From an uncultured Acetatifactor sp. (GTDB lineage Bacteria; Bacillota; Clostridia; Lachnospirales; Lachnospiraceae): 37,907 nt of DNA. How positions within the stretch are numbered: the stretch's first letter is position 1; the number at the start of each line of letters is the position of its first letter. Positions 23,915 to 32,623 of this stretch are shown one piece after another. The notes under the pieces are model-generated. The model was not told the DNA's origin, ran no database searches, and saw only the letters and a program-made list of their open reading frames with translations. The stretch is from assembly GCA_947624245.1 (NCBI GenBank), contig CANQJL010000024.1, positions 1 through 37,907 on the forward strand, given 5' to 3'. The position numbers and the translations under genes are program-made.

Positions 23915-25108
23915 TCAGCGGCGCCGCCGGGCACCGGAGAATCTCAGATACAGAACCCCGATCACCAGAATAACGGGGAAACCGATTCCGGAGAGGATTC
24001 CCAGCTGCAGGTTCTCCCCTGTCATCTGTGATACTGCGCCTACAATGGCGGGGCCTATGGAACCGCCCAGATCGCCGGCCAAGGCGAGCAGAGCGAACAT
24101 GGCGGTGCCGCCCGCAGGCAGTGTGGACGAGGAGATGCTGATAGAGCCGGGCCACATGATCCCGACGGAAAAGCCGCACAGCATACAGCCGATCAGGCCT
24201 GCAAGCGGAATATCGGCGAGCCCTGCCAGAAGATAACAGATCACACACAGGGTTCCGGATACTGCCATAAATACAGACAGGTCGATCTTGTCTCCGAATT
24301 TTCCGTAGAGGAGCCGGCTGATCCCCATGAGGATTGCAAATCCGCATGGTCCGGCCAGATCTCCCACCGTCTTGGAAACATGCAGGGCCGATTCGGCAAA
24401 GGCGGAAGCCCATTGTGCCATCGCCAGTTCCGATGAACCTGCGCAGACCATCAGAAGGAGCAGAAGCCAGAATATTCTTGTTCGGAAAAGCTGTCGAATG
24501 GTCATGCCTTTTCCGTCTTCCACAAGAGTTCCCATAGGACATGTGGCAAAATTATAGATATTGGCCAGCGGGATAAGCGCCCATATGCAGGACAGCACGC
24601 GCCAACGCCCGATGCCGAACAGGGCAAAGAATAATGTGGAGCCCAGAATGACGCCTGCCGATCCCCAGCAATAAAAGGAATGGAGCAGGCTCATCGTTTT
24701 CTCTTTATTTTCAAAGGGACAGGCTTCGATGATCGGGCTGCAGAGGACCTCGACCAGACCGCTGCCGATCGCGTAGATCATCGTGCAGAGCAAGATCCCC
24801 GCATAGGGCGAGGGCAGACATTCCGGCAGAAAGGCCAGTCCGATCAGACCGCCTCCTGACAGAAGATGCGAGGCAATCACGCTTTTCCGGTATCCGATAC
24901 GATCCACAGCCTTGGCGCAGACGAGATCCGTGACGAGCTGTGTGACGTAAAAACAGGTCGAGATCAGCGCCAGGCGGCTGAGAGATATTCCGTACGTCCG
25001 GTAAAATGTCAGGAACAAAAGCGGCGCAAAATTTGCGGAAACGGCCTGTGTAACAAGTCCCATGTAACAGGCCACCAATGTCTTTCTGTATTTTTTCTCT
25101 GTATTCAT
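23915..25108 (-). CDS. MFS transporter
   Basis: The product is 397 aa with about twelve membrane segments. The loop between TM2 and TM3 reads AVDRIGYRKSV, a good MFS signature (D-R-x-G-x-R-K). The central cytoplasmic loop (about 185-200) precedes the second half. It is probably a proton-linked exporter or sugar-type transporter; the substrate cannot be told. I prefer ATG 25108 (MNTEKKYRK), with GGAGA about 10 bases upstream, over ATG 25144, which lacks a ribosome site. It converges on secA with only about 20 bases between and no terminator there. Its promoter (25166-25194) is back-to-back with that of the next gene. Confidence 0.85.
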   Translation of the reverse strand: MNTEKKYRKTLVACYMGLVTQAVSANFAPLLFLTFYRTYGISLSRLALISTCFYVTQLVTDLVCAKAVDRIGYRKSVIASHLLSGGGLIGLAFLPECLPSPYAGILLCTMIYAIGSGLVEVLCSPIIEACPFENKEKTMSLLHSFYCWGSAGVILGSTLFFALFGIGRWRVLSCIWALIPLANIYNFATCPMGTLVEDGKGMTIRQLFRTRIFWLLLLLMVCAGSSELAMAQWASAFAESALHVSKTVGDLAGPCGFAILMGISRLLYGKFGDKIDLSVFMAVSGTLCVICYLLAGLADIPLAGLIGCMLCGFSVGIMWPGSISISSSTLPAGGTAMFALLALAGDLGGSIGPAIVGAVSQMTGENLQLGILSGIGFPVILVIGVLYLRFSGARRRR

Positions 25109-25165
25109 ATCTGCTGCGTCTCCGTTTGTCAGTAAAAAATCCATGACTGCTTCTGCATCATCACT

Positions 25166-25194
25166 ATTGTAAGCGTGATTTCCTTTTTGCGCAA
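25166..25194 (-). promoter_or_regulatory. Promoter of the MFS gene
   Basis: On the minus strand TTGCGC (25194-25189) and TACAAT (25171-25166) are 17 bases apart. Confidence 0.6.
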
Positions 25195-25252
25195 TAAAAA
25201 TCGGGACCGATAGCGGTATAGCTGTACTATAGTTGTATAAGAGGACGTTTTC

Positions 25253-25281
25253 TTGACATAAAAGGCGGAGTACGATATAAT
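25253..25281 (+). promoter_or_regulatory. Consensus promoter of the membrane-protein gene
   Basis: TTGACA (25253-25258), 17 bases, TATAAT (25276-25281): every position matches consensus. Transcription would start near 25288, leaving a leader of about 115 bases. Confidence 0.88.
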
Positions 25282-25318
25282 GTGTCCGAGCCGGCCCGAT
25301 TTCACAACATGAGGAGCA

Positions 25319-25358
25319 GGGAGAAATGCTTTCGGATAAGTGTCTCTCCCGGTTTTTT
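25319..25358 (+). promoter_or_regulatory. Possible attenuator hairpin in the leader
   Basis: GGGAGA (25319-25324) and TCTCCC (25345-25350) pair over a 20-base loop and are followed by GG and six Ts (25353-25358). The stem is short, so this is tentative. It sits inside the leader ORF at 25326. Confidence 0.35.
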
Positions 25359-25430
25359 CGTTATGGCTGTGCATCTTTCGGTACGGGGGAGGGAAAGCTG
25401 TCATGCGTACTCAGTCTGCTAAGAAAATAA
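25326..25430 (+). CDS. Possible 34-codon leader ORF overlapping the membrane-protein start
   Basis: ATG 25326 follows a GGAGCAGGGAG ribosome site at close range. The frame runs 34 codons, across the hairpin/T-run, and past the ATG of the next gene (25403), ending in TAA at 25430 in another frame. The peptide (starting MLSDKCLSRFFRYG) matches nothing I know. Its position suggests translational coupling or attenuation, not a functional protein. Confidence 0.35.
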   Translation: MLSDKCLSRFFRYGCASFGTGEGKLSCVLSLLRK

Positions 25431-26650
25431 CGGCAAATGCGGATAAGATCGTTTTTATAACGCTCCTGTGCCTTTATACGGCGGTGATGCTGTATCTCTT
25501 TGTGATGCAGTGCCTGGAGGTACCGCAATTTCGCTCCGATATGCCGGACTATGTAAATAAAGTGCGAGGGATTGCCGGAGACTATGAGTTTCCTTACCCG
25601 CTGTTCTTTTCGCTGGCAAAAGTTTTTGCTCTTTTGACATCCAGCGCTGCTTGGGGTGTGGCGCTGACTACTGCGCTTCTCAATTCTTTGGGTGTCTGCG
25701 TGACCAAATATTACATGACAAAGCTTGTGAACGGTCCTTCTCTTAAGGCCCCCAAAAAGCCGGTGCCTGATCTTGCAATAACCGGCATGGTATTTGCGCT
25801 GTTTCTGATAAGTAATCTTTACTCGCCCAAAAACACAACCTTTTTTGGATTTGATTACTTTTACCGCTGTATGGGAATCTATACGCCGAATCCGTTTTGG
25901 AATGCTACTTTTCTAGCGACAAGACCGTTTACCATTGTATGCTTTTTTACGGCAGCAGATGTGCTGGAAAACTATCGGGATAATTTTTCTTGGAAAGGGT
26001 GTATGCCGTTCGCAATCAGTCTGTTTCTTATGACCATTACCAAACCGAGCTATACGATAGTCTTGCTTCCGCTGATGGCGTTGATTTTCTTGGCTGATTT
26101 GTTAAGAAGTCGTGGAAAGAGTTTCCGCAATGCCTTCTTTCTGTGCGTGACAATGCTCCCTACCGGAATTGATCTTTTATATCAGTACTTCGGCGTTTTT
26201 TCAGGGGTCAATGTCAGAGGGGAAGAGACGGGAATCGCCTTTGCTTTTGCAAAAGTCTGGGGTTATTACTCTCAAAATATTCCGCTGAGCGTCGTCATGG
26301 GCATGGCGTTGCCGTTAGGGGTGCTGATACTTAATAGAAAGATGCTGAAGCAATCGTTTTTATACCGTTTCGCTTGGTATAATTATCTTGTGGCTGCGGT
26401 CATGTTCCTGTGTCTGTATGAAAAGGGATTTCGTATGCTGCACGCCAATTTTTCTTGGGGTTATATGCATGGAATGTTTTTTGTCTTTTTCCTTACGCTG
26501 GGACTGATTCTGCAAAATACGCTGGAGTGGATTAAAGGCCGAAAGATCATTCTTCTTCTGGGAGAGTATGGGATTTTGCTGATTCATCTTATCTGCGGTT
26601 TGAATTTTCTGTTGTATGCACTGCAGGGAAAAGACTTGGCAGGATTCTAG
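25403..26650 (+). CDS. Polytopic membrane protein of unknown function
   Basis: The product is 415 aa with about eleven to twelve hydrophobic segments. An early non-membrane loop holds QFRSDMPDYVNKVRGIAGDY (about 46-65). The mix of long membrane helices with a soluble loop after TM1 carrying Asp residues resembles GT-C glycosyltransferases or EpsG-like polysaccharide proteins, but no diagnostic motif is certain. GGGGAGGGA lies about 9 bases before ATG 25403. It is monocistronic with a consensus promoter and a leader. No polysaccharide genes are near. Confidence 0.6.
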   Translation: MRTQSAKKITANADKIVFITLLCLYTAVMLYLFVMQCLEVPQFRSDMPDYVNKVRGIAGDYEFPYPLFFSLAKVFALLTSSAAWGVALTTALLNSLGVCVTKYYMTKLVNGPSLKAPKKPVPDLAITGMVFALFLISNLYSPKNTTFFGFDYFYRCMGIYTPNPFWNATFLATRPFTIVCFFTAADVLENYRDNFSWKGCMPFAISLFLMTITKPSYTIVLLPLMALIFLADLLRSRGKSFRNAFFLCVTMLPTGIDLLYQYFGVFSGVNVRGEETGIAFAFAKVWGYYSQNIPLSVVMGMALPLGVLILNRKMLKQSFLYRFAWYNYLVAAVMFLCLYEKGFRMLHANFSWGYMHGMFFVFFLTLGLILQNTLEWIKGRKIILLLGEYGILLIHLICGLNFLLYALQGKDLAGF

Positions 26651-26694
26651 GGGAAGTGACGTACACTGAGGAAGTATCGCATAGCTGTATGCCG

Positions 26695-26724
26695 TTGACA
26701 AAATGTCTCCGTTAAGGTTAAAAT
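26695..26724 (+). promoter_or_regulatory. prfB promoter
   Basis: TTGACA (26695-26700), an 18-base spacer and TAAAAT (26719-26724), about 50 bases before the GTG start. Confidence 0.7.
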
Positions 26725-26772
26725 GAGAAGCAAGGATTTTTTAAATATTTTTCAGAAAGTAGGTGACGCAAA

Positions 26773-27889
26773 GTGGTAGAACTTGACCAGATGAAGTCAG
26801 AGCTTCTGGCTTACGAAACTCCATTAGCGGAAGTGAGGGATTCACTTTGACCTGGCTGACAAGTCAAAGAGGATAGAAGAACTGGAAATGGAGATGGAGG
26901 CCCCGGGATTCTGGGACAACCCCGACAGCTCCAACAATAAGATGAAAGAGCTGAAGAACCTGAAGGATACCGTGGAGAACGTCAACGGGCTGTTCTCGCA
27001 GTATGACGACATTCTTACCCTGATCGAGCTTGGGTATGAGGAGAACGACGCATCGATGATTTCGGAGATACGGAAGGAATTGGATGAGTTCATCGCCAAG
27101 CTGGAGGAGCTGCGGATCGGGACGCTTCTTTCGGGGGAATATGACAAGAACAACGCGATCTTGAAGCTGAACGCCGGCGCCGGCGGCACGGAGAGCTGCG
27201 ACTGGTGCGGTATGCTTTACCGCATGTACACCAGATGGGCGGAGCGAAAGGGATTCTCCGTGGATGTGTTGGATTATCTGGACGGCGACGAGGCGGGAAT
27301 CAAGTCTGTGACTTTTCAGGTAAACGGCGTCAACGCCTACGGCTATCTGAAATCGGAGAAGGGAGTACACCGTCTGGTGCGCATTTCTCCTTTCAACGCC
27401 CAAGGCAAGCGCCAGACGTCTTTCGTGTCTCTGGACGTGATGCCGGACATCGAAGAGGATCTCGATGTGGAGATCGACGAGAAGGATCTGCGCATTGATA
27501 CCTACCGAAGCAGCGGCGCAGGAGGACAGCACATCAACAAGACCTCCTCGGCGATCCGTATCACCCATATCCCCACGGGTACGGTGGTGCAGTGCCAGAA
27601 TGAGAGAAGCCAGTTCCAGAACAAGGATAAGGCCATGCAGATGCTGAAAGCGAAGCTGTATCTGTTAAAAAAGGAAGCAAATGTGGAAAAGCTTTCCGAT
27701 ATTCGGGGCGAGGTGAAAGACATTGCCTGGGGAAATCAGATCAGATCCTATGTGCTGCAGCCCTACACCATGGTGAAGGATCACCGCACGGATGTGGAGA
27801 GCGGCAACACGGACGCGGTGCTGGACGGCGGATTGGATCCGTTCATCAACGGCTATCTGAAATGGCTGAACACAAAGGAAGGCGAATAA
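26773..27889 (+). CDS. prfB: Peptide chain release factor 2 (programmed +1 frameshift)
   Basis: The product is 371 aa when 25 codons from GTG 26773 are joined to the main frame by a +1 shift at CTT-TGA-C (26845-26851). RF2 reads UGA and UAA stop codons: the SPF tripeptide falls at 205-207 and the catalytic GGQ at 250-252, the same numbers as in E. coli RF2. AGGTGA lies 6 bases before the GTG. The gene is complete and ends 25 bases before a convergent gene. Confidence 0.95.
26835..26851 (+). promoter_or_regulatory. RF2 autoregulatory frameshift site
   Basis: The in-frame UGA (26848-26850) follows CTT. An internal Shine-Dalgarno-like GAGGGA (26835-26840) sits at the conserved distance upstream and a C follows the stop. 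Low RF2 lets the ribosome slip +1 and make more RF2. Confidence 0.93.
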
Positions 27890-27914
27890 TTTCGCGCAGC
27901 GCGAAGTGACTGAC

Positions 27915-28664
27915 CTACGCGGTCTCTTCTTTCGGATTCATGATATCCAGAAAGAGGCAGGCGTAGGTCATATTCATGTATGGAACCAGCCAGAGAAAGC
28001 CGATACACAAGGTACAGATGCACAGAAGTATCATGGGAACAAAGCTGAACACCATGTACAGCCATCTTTTTTTGCTGCCGGCCATCATCTGAAAGCTTAA
28101 AGCGAGGACCTCCTTGGCGGATTTCTCCGGAAAATCCAACAGCAGGTAAAAAGATAAGAACATACCCGCCGCGACGGGAAAGTAGATGCACATGCCGACT
28201 GCGCCGCAGATCAGGGCGGCGACTGCCAGATTCTGATCGGCAGTGCGCATGTATGCGATCAAAAGATACTGAAAGGGAAGCCGGCATACCGCTCCCAGCA
28301 GAGTGTAGGCGCCGGATATGGTGAGCGCCTTCAGGGTGCCGGTCCGAAAACCGTAAAACAGATTCCCCAGACGATAATTGCGGCCGCAGGCTATGTTCAG
28401 GAAAAAGAGGTCGATGCCGAGATTCAGGACGCCCAGCAGGCAGTCTACTGCCAGAGCGAGAAGACCGCTCAGGATATAGGCGGAGACGGAGCCACCGCCG
28501 GAAAGTCCGGGATCGGGAAGAAGCGCGCCGGTATAGCTTACGAACAAATATTGAAGCTGAAAACTGAAAAAACAAATCAATATGGCGGAAGCATACTTTC
28601 CGTTCAGCATGTCTTTCGCCATATTCTTCAATTCGTAACATTTTTTATATCTGTACTGCTTCAT
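27915..28664 (-). CDS. DUF975 family membrane protein
   Basis: The product is 249 aa. An N-terminal basic segment KNMAKDMLNGKY precedes five to six hydrophobic segments. The conserved LLDFPEKSAKEVLALSFQMM stretch before the last helices is typical of DUF975 integral membrane proteins, whose function is unknown. It is last of three minus-strand genes, beginning 5 bases after the SprA-like gene. It converges with prfB. Confidence 0.8.
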   Translation of the reverse strand: MKQYRYKKCYELKNMAKDMLNGKYASAILICFFSFQLQYLFVSYTGALLPDPGLSGGGSVSAYILSGLLALAVDCLLGVLNLGIDLFFLNIACGRNYRLGNLFYGFRTGTLKALTISGAYTLLGAVCRLPFQYLLIAYMRTADQNLAVAALICGAVGMCIYFPVAAGMFLSFYLLLDFPEKSAKEVLALSFQMMAGSKKRWLYMVFSFVPMILLCICTLCIGFLWLVPYMNMTYACLFLDIMNPKEETA

Positions 28665-28669
28665 GCCGT

Positions 28670-29431
28670 CTATACTCCATAGTTTAGGTGCATACCGCTG
28701 TATTTTGAGCGGTCTGCGGATTTCAGGCCCTTCTGGTAAGGGTTTTCCTCATTAAAGTACTTGATCTGGGTGTGCGTAGTGCCGCCCGCCACATAGGTCC
28801 GTCCGCACTCGGGGCAGATGGCGGTGTGAATGGAAACGGTGGCAGAAAGCACCTTCCCGTTCTTGCGGGCTGCCTTGGAGTAAGCGTTGGCCACATGCTC
28901 CTGCTCATGAGCGCGAACTGCGGAAGCGGCGCTCTGAGGAGAAATATGGGTGGGCGTCTTGAAAGAGACCATCTCATCGGAGCCGTCCTTGTACCGGCGG
29001 TTCTTGCAGGTCTGACACTCCTGACTGGGATCCTGAATGCCCTTGCGTTCCTTTTCCGCCTTTTCCTGCTCCTTCTCTCTGGGAGTCTTGATGCCTTTGC
29101 GCTCTCTCTCGGCCTTTTCCTCCGCTTCCTCTCTGGGAGTCTTGATGCCTTTGCGCTCTCTCTCGGCCTTTTCCTCTGCTTCCTCTCTGGGAGTCTTGAT
29201 GCCTCTGCGCGTTCTTTCGGCCTTTTCTTCTGCTTCCTCTCTGGGAGTCTTGGCGCCCGTGCGTTCACCCTTGGCATCTTCCTTCCCCTCGGGCTCCTGA
29301 CGCAGACGGTCGTCTTTCATGTCCTGCCTTGCGGCATCTGTGGCGTTGGCTGACTGTCCGGCCGCATATCCGTAAGAATTTCCGTAGCTGATACTGTTTC
29401 TGTTTTCATAAGAAGCGGAAAAATTGATCAT
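28670..29431 (-). CDS. SprA-related putative metalloprotease with 18-residue repeats
   Basis: The product is 253 aa. An N-terminal polar region (1-58) is followed by four consecutive 18-residue repeats at 59-130, consensus GIKTPREEAEEKAERERK, forming a charged helical spacer. The C-terminal domain has C139-x2-C142, the zinc-protease motif H175-EQE-H179 and C206-x2-C209 in CPECGR. HExxH after a VRAHE strand and before ANAYSKAA matches SprA-related putative metalloproteases (CJM1_0395 type). No signal peptide is evident, so it may act in the cytoplasm. AAGGAGG lies close before ATG 29431. It is the middle gene of a three-gene operon with two small membrane proteins. Family assignment rests on the motif and its context; activity is untested. 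Confidence 0.7.
   Translation of the reverse strand: MINFSASYENRNSISYGNSYGYAAGQSANATDAARQDMKDDRLRQEPEGKEDAKGERTGAKTPREEAEEKAERTRRGIKTPREEAEEKAERERKGIKTPREEAEEKAERERKGIKTPREKEQEKAEKERKGIQDPSQECQTCKNRRYKDGSDEMVSFKTPTHISPQSAASAVRAHEQEHVANAYSKAARKNGKVLSATVSIHTAICPECGRTYVAGGTTHTQIKYFNEENPYQKGLKSADRSKYSGMHLNYGV
29042..29257 (-). repeat. Four in-frame 54-bp repeats in the SprA-like gene
   Basis: The four units encode residues 59-76, 77-94, 95-112 and 113-130. The middle two are identical at protein level; the outer two have diverged. Such arrays change copy number readily. Confidence 0.9.
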
Positions 29432-29442
29432 GTGCAGCCTCC

Positions 29443-29886
29443 TTACTCTTCCGCGGACACGCCGTAGAAGTCCTCATACATCTTCCAGAATTCTTCAAAG
29501 TCCATATCGGATTCGCTTTTCGGCAGGGAGTTGTAAAAAAGCTCCATCTGCGACTTATACTCTTCGCTGCGCAAAAGGACCGGCATCGTTATATAGACAT
29601 AGAGCATAACAAAGGCGCTCATCACAATGCCGAAAACGGAGGAGAACAGCCCCATCTTGGCGGTAAAGTTCATTCGCTTTCCCCTGCGGTAGGTCAGAAG
29701 CGCAAAGAAAACCCCCAGCGCTCCCAGCGGCAGGCCGATGGCAATACAGCCCAACGGTATCGACAAAAGGCCGCATATGACCGAGGCCAGAAGAAAGCCC
29801 TGGCCGTAAGGCCTGTGGACGGGCTGATTGTAATAGCCGTCGCTCTGTCTATGCTGTTGATACCGATCGTCCGAGTTATAGTCCAT
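29443..29886 (-). CDS. DUF4190-like small membrane protein
   Basis: The product is 147 aa. A hydrophilic N-terminus (1-28, rich in Y, Q, N and H) is followed by two to three hydrophobic helices (about 30-62 and 76-100) with the GxxxIPLGxxxI and LTYRRGK features of DUF4190 proteins, then an acidic tail. Function is unknown. AAAGGAG lies 9 bases before ATG 29886. It heads the operon with the SprA-like protease, 11 bases ahead of it. Its promoter at 29913-29941 is back-to-back with that of tex. Confidence 0.7.
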   Translation of the reverse strand: MDYNSDDRYQQHRQSDGYYNQPVHRPYGQGFLLASVICGLLSIPLGCIAIGLPLGALGVFFALLTYRRGKRMNFTAKMGLFSSVFGIVMSAFVMLYVYITMPVLLRSEEYKSQMELFYNSLPKSESDMDFEEFWKMYEDFYGVSAEE

Positions 29887-29912
29887 GTGCCGAAACTCCT
29901 TTAATTAATATT

Positions 29913-29941
29913 AATGTATCATTTCTGTCTTCCCCTGTCAA
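29913..29941 (-). promoter_or_regulatory. Promoter of the DUF4190-protease-DUF975 operon
   Basis: On the minus strand TTGACA (29941-29936), 17 bases, TACATT (29918-29913). Confidence 0.7.
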
Positions 29942-29942
29942 C

Positions 29943-29971
29943 TTGCGATGCGGCAGGTTTTTTGATATTAT
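29943..29971 (+). promoter_or_regulatory. tex promoter
   Basis: TTGCGA (29943-29948), 17 bases, TATTAT (29966-29971). Its -35 box is one base from the -35 box of the divergent promoter. Confidence 0.65.
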
Positions 29972-30030
29972 GGAACAGATAAAAGCCCGTGATGCCAAAC
30001 GGGCACAGGACGGAAAGGTGCGGTGGAACG

Positions 30031-32457
30031 ATGGACATTGTACAGAAGCTCAAAGAGGAACTGAAAGTAGAAAAATGGCAGGTGGAAGCTGCCGTAAAAC
30101 TGATAGACGAGGGGAATACCATACCCTTTATCGCCCGATACCGAAAGGAGGTCACGGGTTCGCTTAACGACGAGCAGCTGCGGGGTCTTCATGAGAGGCT
30201 TGCGTATCTGCGCAATCTGGAGGAGAAAAAGGAGCAGGTGCTGGGAAGTATCCAGGAGCAGGGAAAACTGACGCCGGAACTGAGGGAGAAGATACTGGCA
30301 GCACAGACGCAGGTGGCGGTGGAGGATCTGTATCGCCCCTACAGGCCCAAGAGAAAGACCAGAGCCGACGCGGCGAAGGAAAAAGGGCTGGAGGGCCTGG
30401 CGGAGTATATACTGGCGCAGAATGCGCAAGCTCCGGTGCTGGAGGAAGCGGCGAAATATGTGACGGGAGAGGATATTCCGGAGGAAAAGCGCGTGACTGC
30501 GCCTGAGGAGGCTTTGCAGGGAGCGAAGGATATCATTGCGGAGAATATCTCTGACAATGCGGATTACCGCAGCTATATCCGCGAGCTGACCGCGCAGGAG
30601 GGCGTGATCACAAGTACCGCCAAGGATGAGAAGGCGGCAAGCGTCTATGAGATGTACTATCATTTTGAAGAGCCCGTCAAAAAAATCGCGGGACACAGAG
30701 TGCTGGCGCTTAACCGGGGAGAGGCGGAGAAGGTGCTCACCGTGAAGATCAACGCTCCCACGGAGAGGATACTGCGCTTTCTTGAGAAGAAGACCATTCT
30801 CTCGGAGAACGAATATACAGCCCCCGTGCTGCGGGAGGCCATCGAGGACAGCTATGAGCGCCTGATCGCGCCGGCCATCGAGCGTGAGGTGAGAGGCGCT
30901 TTGACGGAAAAGGCGGAGGACGGCGCCATCGCCGTTTTCGGAAAGAATCTGGAACAGCTCCTGCTCCAGCCGCCCATTGCGGGCAAGGTGGTCCTGGGCT
31001 GGGACCCCGCATTCCGAACAGGCTGTAAGCTGGCTGTGGTGGATTCCACGGGGAAGGTGCTGGACACGAAGGTCATTTACCCCACTGCGCCTCAGAATAA
31101 GGTGGAGGAGGCCAAAGCGGAGCTGAAACGCCTGATCAAAAAATACAATGTGGACCTGATCTCCGTGGGGAACGGCACGGCGTCCAGAGAGTCGGAGCAG
31201 GTGATCGTGGAACTTTTGAAGGAATTGGACCGTCCGGTGCAGTATGTGATCGTAAACGAGGCGGGTGCCAGCGTCTATTCTGCAAGCAAACTTGCAACGG
31301 AGGAATTTCCCAATTTCGACGTGGGGCAGCGAAGCGCGGCGTCCATCGCCAGAAGGCTGCAGGACCCGCTGGCGGAGCTGGTGAAGATCGATCCCAAGTC
31401 TATCGGCGTGGGACAGTACCAGCACGACATGAACCAGAAGAAGCTGGGAGATGCGCTGAGCGGCGTGGTGGAAGACAGCGTGAACAAGGTGGGCGTGGAT
31501 TTGAACACCGCTTCGGCGCCTCTGCTGGAGTATATCTCCGGCATCAACAAGACCATTGCGCGCAATATTGTGGATTACAGGGAGAAGAACGGGCGCTTTA
31601 CCAATCGCAGGCAGCTTCTGAAAGTGGCCAAGCTGGGGCCGAAAGCATATGAACAGTGCGCGGGATTTCTGCGGATCGCGGACGGAGACAACCCGCTGGA
31701 CGCCACCAGCGTGCATCCGGAATCTTACGATGCGGCTAAGAAGCTGTTGGAGAAGCTTGGTATGACCATGGATGACGTTCGTGTCGCACAAAAGAGGGCA
31801 GCAGCCGAGAAAAGCGCTAAAAATAGGGCCTCTGCGGAACCGACAGGAGGTACGTCAACTGCGTCACAAAAGAGAATGTCCCGAACCGTGCAGGTTCGCA
31901 ATACGGGAACTGCCATGGGAAAGGCTCTGGCTGCGGCAATGAGCGGTATGACACTTGATATGCCGGCAGCGTCAGAAAAAGCGTTGACCAAATCAGTCAA
32001 AAAGCCGGCCGAACAAGAAGTATCAGGGAAATCCGGCATGTCACTCGCCGGTATCGAGAAGCGCCTCGGCGCGAAGGAGAAACAGCAGCTCGCGGCGCAG
32101 CTTGGCATCGGTGAGATTACCTTGACGGACATTCTGAAGGAGCTGGAAAAGCCGGCTCGGGATCCCAGAGACGATATGCCCAAGCCCATCTTGAGGAGCG
32201 ACGTGCTGGACATGAAGGACCTGAAGCCGGGCATGGTGCTGAAGGGGACCGTCCGCAATGTCATAGACTTCGGGGCATTCGTGGATATCGGAGTGCATCA
32301 GGACGGGCTGGTGCATATTTCCCAGATCACGGACCGCTATATCAAGCATCCTTTGGAGGCGGTAAGCGTGGGAGATATCGTAGATGTGCAGGTCTTGAGC
32401 GTAGATGCGGCGAAGAAGCGCATCAGCCTGACCATGAAGATAAAGTCTGACATCTAA
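30031..32457 (+). CDS. tex: Tex-family S1 RNA-binding protein
   Basis: The product is 808 aa. In order: the N-terminal Tex helical domain (DIVQKLKEEL onward), the YqgF/RNase H-like domain (VLGWDPAFRTGCKLAVVD near 325-342), the helix-hairpin-helix region (LNTASAPLLEYISGI near 490-504), and a C-terminal S1 domain (LKPGMVLKGTVRNVIDFGAF near 731-750). Tex binds RNA and affects transcription and rRNA processing. A region of about 80 residues between the HhH and S1 parts (about 31795-32037), rich in Ala, Ser, Thr and Lys, is extra compared with the usual family layout and accounts for the greater length. I chose ATG 30031 with GGAAAGG about 12 bases upstream. Confidence 0.9.
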   Translation: MDIVQKLKEELKVEKWQVEAAVKLIDEGNTIPFIARYRKEVTGSLNDEQLRGLHERLAYLRNLEEKKEQVLGSIQEQGKLTPELREKILAAQTQVAVEDLYRPYRPKRKTRADAAKEKGLEGLAEYILAQNAQAPVLEEAAKYVTGEDIPEEKRVTAPEEALQGAKDIIAENISDNADYRSYIRELTAQEGVITSTAKDEKAASVYEMYYHFEEPVKKIAGHRVLALNRGEAEKVLTVKINAPTERILRFLEKKTILSENEYTAPVLREAIEDSYERLIAPAIEREVRGALTEKAEDGAIAVFGKNLEQLLLQPPIAGKVVLGWDPAFRTGCKLAVVDSTGKVLDTKVIYPTAPQNKVEEAKAELKRLIKKYNVDLISVGNGTASRESEQVIVELLKELDRPVQYVIVNEAGASVYSASKLATEEFPNFDVGQRSAASIARRLQDPLAELVKIDPKSIGVGQYQHDMNQKKLGDALSGVVEDSVNKVGVDLNTASAPLLEYISGINKTIARNIVDYREKNGRFTNRRQLLKVAKLGPKAYEQCAGFLRIADGDNPLDATSVHPESYDAAKKLLEKLGMTMDDVRVAQKRAAAEKSAKNRASAEPTGGTSTASQKRMSRTVQVRNTGTAMGKALAAAMSGMTLDMPAASEKALTKSVKKPAEQEVSGKSGMSLAGIEKRLGAKEKQQLAAQLGIGEITLTDILKELEKPARDPRDDMPKPILRSDVLDMKDLKPGMVLKGTVRNVIDFGAFVDIGVHQDGLVHISQITDRYIKHPLEAVSVGDIVDVQVLSVDAAKKRISLTMKIKSDI

Positions 32458-32529
32458 CATCTAAAAATTTTATAAATTTGGCAAAAACAGGTGAAATAAT
32501 TTTTTTCTGATTGTATCATATATAGGTGC

Positions 32530-32577
32530 GCATGTATAAAGGCATATGTAAACGCATGTATAGACGCATGTATCAGT
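32530..32577 (+). repeat. 12-bp tandem repeat, four copies, before the ABC exporter
   Basis: Units GCATGTATAAAG, GCATATGTAAAC, GCATGTATAGAC and GCATGTATCAGT follow each other without gaps. They end about 46 bases before the ABC gene start, where they may be part of the promoter or a regulator site. Confidence 0.75.
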
Positions 32578-32623
32578 GTAGGTCCTTTTCGTGCTCATTT
32601 TAAAGAAGAAAGGAAGTGTGGTA

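Noticed and set aside
29037..29300. Plus-strand leucine/serine repeat frame opposite the SprA-like gene
   Set aside because: It is the antisense of the 54-bp repeats; the minus-strand gene has the ribosome site, HExxH motif and operon context.
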